The notes under the pieces were generated by a model. It had not been told where the DNA came from, ran no database searches, and worked only from the letters and a program-made list of their open reading frames with translations. From Clostridiaceae bacterium (lineage in GTDB: Bacteria; Bacillota; Clostridia; Saccharofermentanales; DTU023): a DNA stretch of 64,000 nt. The translations under genes were made by a program, and so were the position numbers. Positions 10,750 to 20,533 of the stretch are shown here, piece by piece (within the stretch, counting starts at the first letter, position 1; every line of letters begins with the position of its first letter). Location of the stretch: assembly GCA_012518795.1 (NCBI GenBank), contig JAAYRL010000024.1:1-64000 (forward strand), given 5' to 3'.

Positions 10750-10984
10750 AAATACACCCCTTTGACTTTGAAAAATAAATTCTATGAACAATTTTCTTTA
10801 TACTTTAAAAAAAAATTCTATGAACAACTTTCTTTATACTTTAAAAAATAAATTCTATGAACAACTTTCTTTATACTTTAAAAAATAAATTCTATGAACA
10901 ACTTTCTTATACTTTGACTAAATAATTTCTATGAACTACTTTCTTATACTTTGACTAAATTATCACTATGCACAACAACATCCG
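10750..10984 (-). repeat. Degenerate tandem repeat (~35-41 nt period, about 6 copies) derived from the proB 3' end
   Basis: Minus strand: GTTGT(T/G)CATAGwrATTwwTTwrTCAAAGTATAA(a)GAAA repeated from the last codons of proB to just before the proA RBS. Confidence 0.88.
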
Positions 10985-12044
10985 AATACTGATAACCAAG
11001 AATTTTCTTTATTTTTGATGTTTGTTGCCCTAATATTTTTTCGATTTCCTGATTATTATAATTGACAATACCTACTCCTACTTTTTCATTTTGGAAAAGA
11101 ATGCCGACTACTGATCCAATTTCGAAATCACCGTCAATTGATGTGATTCCGACCGGTAATAAAGATTTTCCTTTTTGAATTGCCTGGTAAGCTCCTTCGT
11201 CAATGTGGAGATTACCGGATAAAGTTGTAGCATAACGCAACCAGTATTTTCTTGCGTTGAAATTCGGTTCGGATGCGACAAAATGTGTACCGATATTTTC
11301 TCCTCTAAGTGCTCGACTGATGTCGTGTGGATCGTCTCCATTGGCTATTATTAAATCGGTACCATTTGACATAGCCATTTCAGCTGCCAAAATTTTGGTA
11401 GCCATGCCGCCGGTTCCGAATTTAGAACCGGTTGTTCCTGCGATATGTTTGATTTCATCAGTGATTTCTGTAATTTTATCATAACGCTTGGCGTTGGGAT
11501 TTTCTCTGGGATCTGAATCATATAAACCGTCAATATCAGTTAAGATAACAATCAGGTCTGCATCAACCAAGGCGGCAACAAAAGCTGATAAAGAATCGTT
11601 ATCACCGAGCTTGATTTCATTAATGGAAACTGAATCATTTTCATTAATTATCGGGATTATTTTTTTCTCAAGCAATAAACGACAAGTATTACGAGCATTA
11701 AGATAACGTGTCCGATTAGAAAAATCATCTTTAGTCAATAATAATTGAGCTATCGGATGATCAAAAGCAAAGAACAGTTGAGAATATAGTTGAATTAATT
11801 CAACTTGACCGACTGCTGCTAAAACCTGACGCTTATCAATTTCATTCGGCTTTTCATGGACATTAAGTATACCCATTCCGGCAGCAATTGCACCTGAACT
11901 GACAAAAATACATTCATAACCTTGATCGGTTAGAATAGAAATCTCTTTTACTATCTTTTTGATTTGTTGGACATCCAACTTTCCATCGGCATGGGTTAGA
12001 GTTGAGCTTCCGACTTTAATGACAATTCTTTTAAAATCTTTCAT
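10944..12044 (-). CDS. proB: glutamate 5-kinase (ProB), with C-terminal PUA domain
   Basis: RIVIKVGSSTLTHADGKLD; VSSGAIAAGMGIL; NENDSVSINEIKLGDNDSLSAFVA; GTGGMATKILAAEMA. Confidence 0.95.
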   Translation of the reverse strand: MKDFKRIVIKVGSSTLTHADGKLDVQQIKKIVKEISILTDQGYECIFVSSGAIAAGMGILNVHEKPNEIDKRQVLAAVGQVELIQLYSQLFFAFDHPIAQLLLTKDDFSNRTRYLNARNTCRLLLEKKIIPIINENDSVSINEIKLGDNDSLSAFVAALVDADLIVILTDIDGLYDSDPRENPNAKRYDKITEITDEIKHIAGTTGSKFGTGGMATKILAAEMAMSNGTDLIIANGDDPHDISRALRGENIGTHFVASEPNFNARKYWLRYATTLSGNLHIDEGAYQAIQKGKSLLPVGITSIDGDFEIGSVVGILFQNEKVGVGIVNYNNQEIEKILGQQTSKIKKILGYQYSDVVVHSDNLVKV

Positions 12045-12121
12045 AATAATCCCTAAGTATGTGAATTATTATTCATTGTACAGAAAATTAGTAACATTGT
12101 TAATCAAAACTGGCTAAAAGT

Positions 12122-13462
12122 TTATTTTGTTAAATGTTCTAATTCAACACCTTGTGTATGAGCAATTGGATGCCAAGTTGCATCTTTGCAAAATATGGCT
12201 GCCATCTGCAAGCCTGCCCAAACAATACCCAAAAAAGGATATGCAACTATTCCTTTAAAGTACTGTTTTAAGTTTTTATTCTCCAGCTTAACTAAGAGGA
12301 TTAAGCTAAGAACCGTTGCCATATAAGCTACAATAGGAACGATCAGATCACGTGCAAACCAAGCCTGATTATCAACATATGTAGGTAGTAGAATTAACAT
12401 TTTTACAATAGACAGCAGGGCCGACACAAAAAAGAAAGGTATTTGAGCTAAAAACCAAAAAGCATCGAAAGCTTTATGATTATAATTCAGAGCATACCTG
12501 AACAGTTTGCCGGTCATTAAACGCATTGTTTGTACTGAACCCATACCCCAACGAAAGCGTTGCCGGATCATCGGCATGAATTCACTGGTCGGTTCATCGT
12601 AGAAAATTGCTTCTTTAATATAGACAGGCTTCTGATCTTTCAGAATCATTTGCATTGTGAATTCGACGTCCTCAGTCAAAGTTTGAGTATCCCAACCGGT
12701 ATCTTTGATTAATTTCAAATCAAAACTGAAACCGGTGCCACTGACGGAAGCTAAGGGTAAGCCGAGATTATTACGGGCTTGATGTAAAAAACGCGAACGA
12801 TTTAGATAAAATAATGCATTAGCCGAGGCGATAACGCTTTTTTCAGGACTTTTGCAATCCATATAACCTGCCAGGAAAGTTTCACCGGTCTGAATATGAC
12901 GATCCATAACTTTAAGAAAATTCGGATCTACTAAATTATCTGCATCGAAAATTACACAATGATCATATTTTACAAGCAATTGCTTCAAATTATGAGAAAA
13001 AAACCAATTCAAAGCATAACCTTTGGTTGCTCGTGTTTCGTCATTTCGCGAACAGACTTTTGCTCCCTCAGCTTTGGCAACTGCTGCCGTTTGATCAGAG
13101 CAGTTATCAGCAATTACAAAAATATCAAATAATTCTTTGGGATAATCCATTACTTTAAGACTTCTAATTAAATAAGGAATGACAATTTCTTCATTACGGG
13201 CAGATATTAATATTGCAAATCTTGTTTGCGGCTTGACCTCGGTTTTTGAAATTAATTCTATTTTTTTGTTATTGGGGATACCGCAAATCATGAGAAAAAA
13301 ATTATAACCGACTGTAATTACGACCAGCCAAAAAGCTATGTTGCAAAACAGTACAATCAATTTTGTCAATGTTGTTAAAGAGTCGCTCATGTCGCTCAAG
13401 TTCATGCTGATAGAAGTGTTTAATATTTGTATTCTATGGATCAATATCAAAAAGCTATTCAT
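12122..13462 (-). CDS. membrane glycosyltransferase, GT2 family
   Basis: FAILISARNEEIVIPYLIRSL; VIFDADNLVDPNFL; TEDVEFTMQM; RQRFRWGMGSVQ; TM segments. The start may be internal. Confidence 0.85.
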   Translation of the reverse strand: MNSFLILIHRIQILNTSISMNLSDMSDSLTTLTKLIVLFCNIAFWLVVITVGYNFFLMICGIPNNKKIELISKTEVKPQTRFAILISARNEEIVIPYLIRSLKVMDYPKELFDIFVIADNCSDQTAAVAKAEGAKVCSRNDETRATKGYALNWFFSHNLKQLLVKYDHCVIFDADNLVDPNFLKVMDRHIQTGETFLAGYMDCKSPEKSVIASANALFYLNRSRFLHQARNNLGLPLASVSGTGFSFDLKLIKDTGWDTQTLTEDVEFTMQMILKDQKPVYIKEAIFYDEPTSEFMPMIRQRFRWGMGSVQTMRLMTGKLFRYALNYNHKAFDAFWFLAQIPFFFVSALLSIVKMLILLPTYVDNQAWFARDLIVPIVAYMATVLSLILLVKLENKNLKQYFKGIVAYPFLGIVWAGLQMAAIFCKDATWHPIAHTQGVELEHLTK

Positions 13463-13819
13463 ATTATCCTCATATGGTCTTATAGTTTTCCAACTTTCCC
13501 TATGTGGAAAGTTGAATTAAATTTTTTAATGCTTATAATCTACAAATCTACTGTTTGTTTTTTATCAGAACCCAATTGTATTTCTAACCGGTTGATAACT
13601 GTAAAAAGTAGATTTCCAAAAATTCCGTCAATAATCTTATCATAAAAATATTCAGTGTAAATTAAATCCTGATTAAGCTAAGAAAAAATTAATAAATAGG
13701 CAAAATAATATATGAGATTTTGAAAAAATCGAGCCATTAAGAGCTGTATTATTAAATAATTAAATTATTCGGAAGTGTTTTAGTAATATAACCCATGAAT
13801 TGAATGAAACTTGTAAACT

Positions 13820-15661
13820 GTGATATATTACTTGAGATTAATAAGATTGGTTATGTACATGAAACAATATCGAACAATTTTACCATTTATCAAACAACAT
13901 AAATCCCGATACTTTCTTGGTATTTTGGCATTGATTTTTGTCGACATTACTCATTTGCTTGTACCGCAAGTTTTGCGTGCATTTGCTGATTGGATGCAGA
14001 AAGGCGAATTAAATGTTGAGCGGATTACTTTCAGTGCATTGGCGGTTATTATCTTAGGTTTATGTGTTGCAATTGGACGTTACGGTTGGCGGATGAATTT
14101 ATTCGGTACAGCCAGAAAACTTGAGTATTGGTTACGTGCTAAACTTTTTAATAAATATTTATCTTTAGATGACAGTTTTTATAATTATCATCGTACCGGT
14201 GACTTAATGGCACATGTGACTAATGATGTTCTAATGGTCAGAAATTCAATGGGTGGCGGGATCATCATGATTATCGATTCAATTTTCATGACAATTTTTA
14301 CCGTGATAATGATGATTTATACTGTAGGATTTAAAACAGCTTTGATTGCTTTAACTGCTTTGCCGTTTTTAACAATCTTTGTTTTCTTTGTTTTAAAACC
14401 GATGCAGTTGAGAAGTCGGAGAGTTCAGGATAGTTTTTCTGAAATGACTAATGAAGTACAGGAAAACATTTCCGGGATTCATAATATTAAAGCATTCGGT
14501 ATTGAAGACAATCGCTCTCGTTCTTTTAGTCGTGTTAATCAAGACTATCAAAGAAAAAATATTGATATGATGCGCCTCAATGTTCTTTTTGACCCGATTG
14601 TATCTTTAATTTCAGGAATTGCACTTGTTGTTTTCATTGTTTACGGAGTTTATCGTTTATTGGATGGTAGCATGACTTTGGGTGATTTTGTTGCCATAAT
14701 CGATTATTTAAGACTGATGGTTTGGCCATTAATTGCGATTGCGCTGGTTGTTAATAGTTTTCAACGTGGTATTGCATCAATGACTAGAATTAATGAAATT
14801 CTTGCTGTAAAATCAAGAATAGTTGAATCTACCGCTCCGGCTGAAGTGGATTTGTCAAGTGTAAAAATTGAATTCAGAGATGTTTCATTTCGCTATAACA
14901 ATAAATCGCCCTGGGTTTTAAAAAATATCAGTTTTGTTTTGGAAAATCAAAAAAGCATTGCTATCTTGGGTAGAACCGGCAGCGGTAAAAGCACTGTTTT
15001 ACAACTTTTATTAAGGCGATATGATGTGAATTCGGGACAAATTCTGTTAAATGATATAGATATTAGAGACCTTGCTTTAACTGATTTATATCGGGCAATT
15101 GCTTTAGTCGAGCAGGAAAGCTTTTTGTTTTCACGTAGTATTGCCCGTAATATTGCTTTTAGCAGTTCTGATGATTATGATTCCGTTAAAGTTCGACGTT
15201 CAGCTGAATTTTCACAAATTTCTCAAGATATTGCTGCAATGCCGGACGGCTATGATACATGGGTAGGTGAGCGGGGAGTAACTTTGTCAGGCGGACAGAA
15301 ACAACGAATTTCACTTGCCAGAGCTCATTATAAAGACACTAAAGTTTTGGTGATGGATGATTCCTTATCTGCAGTTGATACAAATACTGAAAAAAGCATT
15401 CTTAAGCAATTAAAGAAATATCAACAAAGTTTGATTTTGGTAAGTCAGAGAGTTTCGACTGTACAAGCAGCAGACCAAATTTTGGTCATAGAAGATGGAG
15501 AAATCACGCAAAGAGGTGATCATGTTACATTATTGCAGGACACTGAGGGATTTTACGCAAGATTGTATCAACGTCAATTGTTAGAGTCCGAATTAACCAA
15601 AGAAATTAACAGCATAAAACAAGATAATTATTTAAAAGAGGACAACAGCTCTGTTTACTAA
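13820..15661 (+). CDS. ABC exporter half-transporter (non-canonical NBD)
   Basis: 6-TM domain plus GRTGSGKST, LSGGQKQRISLARA, VLVMDDSLSAVDT (Asp in place of the catalytic Glu). Probable start ATG 13853. Confidence 0.9.
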   Translation: MIYYLRLIRLVMYMKQYRTILPFIKQHKSRYFLGILALIFVDITHLLVPQVLRAFADWMQKGELNVERITFSALAVIILGLCVAIGRYGWRMNLFGTARKLEYWLRAKLFNKYLSLDDSFYNYHRTGDLMAHVTNDVLMVRNSMGGGIIMIIDSIFMTIFTVIMMIYTVGFKTALIALTALPFLTIFVFFVLKPMQLRSRRVQDSFSEMTNEVQENISGIHNIKAFGIEDNRSRSFSRVNQDYQRKNIDMMRLNVLFDPIVSLISGIALVVFIVYGVYRLLDGSMTLGDFVAIIDYLRLMVWPLIAIALVVNSFQRGIASMTRINEILAVKSRIVESTAPAEVDLSSVKIEFRDVSFRYNNKSPWVLKNISFVLENQKSIAILGRTGSGKSTVLQLLLRRYDVNSGQILLNDIDIRDLALTDLYRAIALVEQESFLFSRSIARNIAFSSSDDYDSVKVRRSAEFSQISQDIAAMPDGYDTWVGERGVTLSGGQKQRISLARAHYKDTKVLVMDDSLSAVDTNTEKSILKQLKKYQQSLILVSQRVSTVQAADQILVIEDGEITQRGDHVTLLQDTEGFYARLYQRQLLESELTKEINSIKQDNYLKEDNSSVY

Positions 15662-15735
15662 AGATGAAGAAAAGCGATCAGATCTCTTTTTAATTTTTAA
15701 GTTAACAGAACAAGGACAACAGGGAGGAGGCATAA

Positions 15736-17562
15736 ATGACAAATCAGGAGAAATTAAATGCTGATTATGAAAAAGAGCAACTTGAAAGTCGTAAGAATTT
15801 CTCATTGAAACGTCTTTATGGTTATGCTTTACCTCATTGGAAAAAATTTCTTTTTGTAATTCTGTTGATTATCATCACGACAGGTTTGACATTAGTCCAA
15901 CCCAAATTAATTCAATTGCTTATCGATAATCAATTCCCTGTTCTTTCAGATCAAACAGTCTCAAGTGCAGAGCAAAATCTTGCGGTTTCAGCAACAATAA
16001 AAATTGCTTTGATTTATTTAGGAACTTTATTTTTTGCTTTCCTTACTGACTATGGCCAGGCATATTTACTTCAGGCTACCGGACAGGAAATTTTACGCAA
16101 AATAAGGCAAAACCTTTACAATCATATTTTACATTTACCTACTTCTTTTTTTGATCATTATCCGCTTGGCAGCTTGGTTACTCGCGTGACTAATGATACG
16201 GAAACTTTGAATGAAATGTTCACCTCCGTTTTATCGAACATTATTCGTAACATATTTCATTTAGGTGGAATCATAATTATTATGTTTTTACTGAATTATA
16301 AACTGGCTTTATTAGTGTTATTTTTATTACCGCTAATAATTTTCATTTCTATTGTATTTCGCAAAGCTATTCGCAAAGTATATTTTGCTCAGAGGAGAGT
16401 TTTGGCACTGATTAATACAAAACTTTCAGAAAATATATCCGGAATGAGGACGATCCAAATATTTGATCGCAAAAAACAGACCGAGAAGGAATTTAATCAA
16501 GTCAATCAGGAGTACTTGGATTTAAGCCGCAAAGAAGTAAAATATTTTTCGATTTATCGACCATCAATTGAAGTAATTCAATCATTGGGAATTGCAGCTT
16601 TAATTTGGTTTGGCAGCAAAGGCAACATGCAAGGCTTGATTTCTTTCGGAGTGCTCTATGCATTTATTAATTATATTCAAAGATTTTTCCGGCCGATTTT
16701 TGAATTGTCTGAAACATTCAATTTAATCCAATCAGCAGTTACTTCAACTTCAAGAATATTTCATTTATTGGATGAACCGATTGAGTCTGTAGGTGGAAAT
16801 TTGCGAATATCAAAGTACGGTTTAAAAGGTGAAATCGAATTTAAAAATGTCTGGTTTGCATATAATGAAGGTGAATGGGTTTTAAAAGATGTTTCGTTCA
16901 AAGTTGAACCCGGTCAATTTGTAGCTTTTGTCGGAGCAACCGGTGCCGGTAAATCGACAATTATGCATTTAATCTGTCGTTTTTATGATGTCAATCGCGG
17001 GCAGATATTAATCGATGGACATGATATTAAAGAATATAATATCAGTGATTTACGTCGAACCATAGGTGTTGTTCAACAAGATGTTTTTATATATTCCGGT
17101 TCAATTGCAGATAATATTACATTGAATAGAGAAAATGTAGATTATAAGGCAGCCAGAAAAGCAGCTTCTTTGGTTAATGCAGATCATTTTATTAATAAAC
17201 TTCCGCAACGATATCGAGAATATGTGACAGAACGCGGCAGTACTTTGTCAGCAGGTCAACGTCAGCTTCTGTCTTTTGCCAGAACGATAGCTGCTCAACC
17301 TTCAATTTTGGTTTTAGACGAAGCAACTGCAAATATCGATACGGAAACCGAACTTCTGATTCAAGATGCAATTAGGAATATGGCACGGCAACGCAGTATG
17401 TTGGCAGTAGCTCACAGAATTTCGACCATTGCCGACGCAGACAACATTATTGTTCTACATCAAGGAAGATTGGCAGAGCAGGGTACAAAAGATGAATTAC
17501 TGACGAAAGACGGACTTTTCAAAGTTTTGTACGAATTGCAATTTAGTCAAATATTCAAATAA
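15736..17562 (+). CDS. ABC exporter half-transporter (canonical NBD), heterodimer partner of the upstream gene
   Basis: GATGAGKSTIMHL, LSAGQRQLLSFARTI, ILVLDEATANIDTETE. Confidence 0.9.
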   Translation: MTNQEKLNADYEKEQLESRKNFSLKRLYGYALPHWKKFLFVILLIIITTGLTLVQPKLIQLLIDNQFPVLSDQTVSSAEQNLAVSATIKIALIYLGTLFFAFLTDYGQAYLLQATGQEILRKIRQNLYNHILHLPTSFFDHYPLGSLVTRVTNDTETLNEMFTSVLSNIIRNIFHLGGIIIIMFLLNYKLALLVLFLLPLIIFISIVFRKAIRKVYFAQRRVLALINTKLSENISGMRTIQIFDRKKQTEKEFNQVNQEYLDLSRKEVKYFSIYRPSIEVIQSLGIAALIWFGSKGNMQGLISFGVLYAFINYIQRFFRPIFELSETFNLIQSAVTSTSRIFHLLDEPIESVGGNLRISKYGLKGEIEFKNVWFAYNEGEWVLKDVSFKVEPGQFVAFVGATGAGKSTIMHLICRFYDVNRGQILIDGHDIKEYNISDLRRTIGVVQQDVFIYSGSIADNITLNRENVDYKAARKAASLVNADHFINKLPQRYREYVTERGSTLSAGQRQLLSFARTIAAQPSILVLDEATANIDTETELLIQDAIRNMARQRSMLAVAHRISTIADADNIIVLHQGRLAEQGTKDELLTKDGLFKVLYELQFSQIFK

Positions 17563-17613
17563 ATGATTTAATTTAAGTTTGTTTTCAAATCAATGATTTA
17601 ATTTGACTTTATA
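17554..17613 (+). repeat. Two tandem 30-nt repeats; the first contains the stop codon of the upstream ABC gene
   Basis: TTCAAATAAATGATTTAATTTAAGTTTGTT / TTCAAATCAATGATTTAATTTGACTTTATA. Confidence 0.8.
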
Positions 17614-17667
17614 TAAAATTAAGGTTAAAAATTAGAGAACACATAAGAAACATGGAGAGAAAAGATT

Positions 17668-18855
17668 ATGTCCAAAGACGACAATAATTTATTGAAAAAA
17701 CAATTGGTAAATTCTGGCAAACAAGATAAAAACAAGGAAAATCAGCAAACTAAATCCGGACAAGGCGGTTTTAAAGCATTCCTCAAAAAACAGAATATAG
17801 AAATTACTTTTAAAAGATATGCTTTAGATGCGATGGGTGCAATGGCACTCGGTTTATTCGCTTCACTTTTAATCGGCACAATTGTCAATACAATTGCAGG
17901 TTTAATCGGTGTTGAAACTTCTGTCGGTTCAATATTATCTCAAATGGGCAGTTTTGCAGCACGTGCAACCGGACCGGCAATGGCAATCGCAATCGGGTAT
18001 TCATTAAAAGCCCCGCCTTTAGTATTGTTTACTCTAACCGGAGTCGGCTTGGCAGCAAATGAATTAGCAGGTGCAGGCGGTCCTTTAGCAGTTTTTATCA
18101 TAGCTTTATTTGCTGCTGAAATCGGCAAACTTGTTTCAAAAACAACTCCGGTTGATATTCTTGTAACTCCGTTAGTTACCTTGACTGTAGGTGTAGGACT
18201 TAGTTTATGGTGGGCTCCGGCTATCGGTGCAGCTGCAAACAGTATAGGTTCTGCCATCATCTGGGCAACTGATATACAACCGTTTTTTATGGGTATATTT
18301 GTTTCCGTAGTGATGGGAATTGTACTGACCTTGCCGATCAGTTCAGCTGCAATTGCTGCTGCTTTCGGTTTGGTTGGTTTAGCGGGTGGAGCTGCCCATG
18401 CCGGTTGTTGTGCCCAAATGGTCGGTTTTGCTGTAATGTCCTATAAAGAAAATAAAACAGGCGGACTAATAGCCCAAGGACTTGGTACATCAATGCTGCA
18501 AATGCCAAATATAATGCGCAATCCGAAGATCTGGCTACCACCGATTCTGGCTTCAGCAATTACCGGTCCGATGGCAACAGTCTTATTTAAACTTGAGATG
18601 AATGGCCCTCCGATATCTTCCGGTATGGGAACCTCCGGTATGGTCGGCCCGATCGGTGTAATAACCGGTTGGCTTAATCCTTCCGAAGCAGCTTTAAGTC
18701 ATGGCGCAGTAGCTTTGGAAGCCAGTTTAATGGACTATATCAATTTACTGTTGATCAGTATTATTTTACCGGCAATTTTAACATATTTAATTGCGATACC
18801 TTTCCGCAAAATGAACTGGATCAAAGAGGATGATCTAAAATTAAATCTCGGCTGA
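17668..18855 (+). CDS. PTS sugar transporter subunit IIC-like membrane protein
   Basis: Polytopic Gly/Ala-rich: GSFAARATGPAMAIAIGYSLKAPPLVLF; GLAGGAAHAGCCAQMVGFAVMSYKENKTGGLIAQGLGTSMLQMPNI; PTS_EIIC_2-like by recall. Confidence 0.7.
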   Translation: MSKDDNNLLKKQLVNSGKQDKNKENQQTKSGQGGFKAFLKKQNIEITFKRYALDAMGAMALGLFASLLIGTIVNTIAGLIGVETSVGSILSQMGSFAARATGPAMAIAIGYSLKAPPLVLFTLTGVGLAANELAGAGGPLAVFIIALFAAEIGKLVSKTTPVDILVTPLVTLTVGVGLSLWWAPAIGAAANSIGSAIIWATDIQPFFMGIFVSVVMGIVLTLPISSAAIAAAFGLVGLAGGAAHAGCCAQMVGFAVMSYKENKTGGLIAQGLGTSMLQMPNIMRNPKIWLPPILASAITGPMATVLFKLEMNGPPISSGMGTSGMVGPIGVITGWLNPSEAALSHGAVALEASLMDYINLLLISIILPAILTYLIAIPFRKMNWIKEDDLKLNLG

Positions 18856-18861
18856 TTTTTT

Positions 18862-18972
18862 GGAAGATAGATTCACATAATTTGAAAGCTAGATTCTCAT
18901 AATTTGAAAGCTAGATTGCACACTATTTAAAAGCTAGATTGCACATAACTTGAAAGATAGATTGCACACTAT
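18862..18972 (+). repeat. Five degenerate ~22-23-nt tandem repeats running into the hairpin array
   Basis: TAGATT anchors at 18868, 18890, 18912, 18935, 18958; unit ~ GAAAGmTAGATTgcACAnnATTT. Confidence 0.8.
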
Positions 18973-19384
18973 TTAAGCCTATACCGGAGAAATCCAGACT
19001 AACCTTAAAAAGTGTGCACAGCCAGCCCATAATAGCCGGCTTTTTCAAAGGACATGCACACTATTTAAGCCTGTCCCGCCGGATTTCCGGACAACCTTAG
19101 AAAGTGTGCAAATTTAACTCCAGAAAGTCGATTTTTTAAAGGACATGCACACTATTTAAGCCTATACCGGAGAAATCCAGACTAACCTTAAAAAGTGTGC
19201 ACAGCCATCCCATAATAGCCGGCTTTTTCAAAGAACATGCACACTATTTAAGCCTGTCCCGCCGGATTTCCGGACAACCTTAGAAAGTGTGCAAATTTAA
19301 CTCCGGAAAGTCGGTTTTTTAAAAAACATGCACACTATTTAAGCCTCTACAGTGGATTTTCAGTATAAGCTTTAAAATTGTGCA
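18963..19384 (+). repeat. Array A: five 56-nt imperfect palindromes at 91-92-nt period
   Basis: Copies 18963-19018, 19055-19110, 19146-19201, 19238-19293, 19329-19384; left arm TGCACACTATTTAAG invariant, right arm ~CTTAAAAAGTGTGCA. Confidence 0.93.
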
Positions 19385-19434
19385 ATCCAAAGTGTGCAAT
19401 CAAAAATGTGTAATCCAATGAGTAAAATATGATT

Positions 19435-20190
19435 TTACAACTTATCAATTAACATCTCATTTATTTTCTTGTAGAGAATTTCAGAGATTAATTTATGTCC
19501 TTCATCATTCGGATGTATTCCATCTTCACACATATATCTTTCAGGATTGATTTCTTCCAAAAATCTTTGTCGTACATCGATATATAGTGCACCGGTTTCA
19601 ATTGCTAATTCAGTTAATACAGAATTGTAACTTTCATGCCATTGGTAGATTCTTTTGGTTGAGCCACCTAAAAAAGTCAAAAGGTTCTCTTTATTCAAAC
19701 CCTTACTGAAACAATTGAAGTATCGATCAGGATCAAGAGGCGGCAAATTAATAATTACCGGAATAATATTTTTTTCCTGCAAATTATTAATCAACTCTTT
19801 GTATAATTCAAAATACGAATCTAAAGGAACGTTAGGTTGATGATTAAAACTCGGTTGTTGAGCAACATCTGCCCAAAAATAGTCACAATCGTTTCCGCCG
19901 AATCCTAAAAAAGCAATACCGGGTTCAACGATTTCTTCTTTTTTTCGTTGAAATATGGTCAAACCTTTTTTTATAGTAGCACCAAATGAAGCAAAATTTT
20001 TAACTTTAGCTTTGAATTTATCGGCTAAAATATTGATAAAGTTTTGTTTGCTGAGTTCATAGCGATTATCGACAGAATTATAAACAATTCCTTTGCATAC
20101 GGAATCGCCGAAAATATACCAATTTGATAAATAACGGTTGTCTAGAACTAATTGTGTCAAAACAAATCCCTCCTTATCTAGTTTTCGCAA
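19435..20190 (-). CDS. SGNH/GDSL hydrolase family protein
   Basis: WYIFGDSVCKG block I; FASFGATIKKG; FLGFGGNDCDYF; DGIHPNDEGHKLI block V. Confidence 0.87.
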   Translation of the reverse strand: MRKLDKEGFVLTQLVLDNRYLSNWYIFGDSVCKGIVYNSVDNRYELSKQNFINILADKFKAKVKNFASFGATIKKGLTIFQRKKEEIVEPGIAFLGFGGNDCDYFWADVAQQPSFNHQPNVPLDSYFELYKELINNLQEKNIIPVIINLPPLDPDRYFNCFSKGLNKENLLTFLGGSTKRIYQWHESYNSVLTELAIETGALYIDVRQRFLEEINPERYMCEDGIHPNDEGHKLISEILYKKINEMLIDKL

Positions 20191-20533
20191 ACAATTTGCT
20201 CATGTAACTAACGACTTAAATCATATTATAAATATTTAATCATGTTCTCGACTATGTTTTCAGGTAAAGTAAACCAATTAACTTTATGATGTAGTTATCA
20301 AAACTATATTATATAGTTTTTGCAATGTCAAGATATGTTTGTTAAAATATATCTTAAATTGATTAAAAATATTAAGAAATTCCTTTGTATTATTGATTAG
20401 AAATCATTTTTAGTTAGAAGTTGTGTTCAAATTGAAAATATTTCTAAATTCAAATATTGTTTTTGATATTCCTTAAATTTTTTTTAATTAATTCTAATTT
20501 AACATTATAGAACTTTAATTTAAAGAGGATGTT

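Noticed and set aside
17940-18260. 106-aa minus-strand ORF
   Set aside because: Antisense within the PTS IIC-like membrane gene
18963-19384. CRISPR-like array (regular repeat and spacer lengths)
   Set aside because: The repeat is a 56-nt hairpin, the 'spacers' are themselves repeated between units, and no cas genes are in the window
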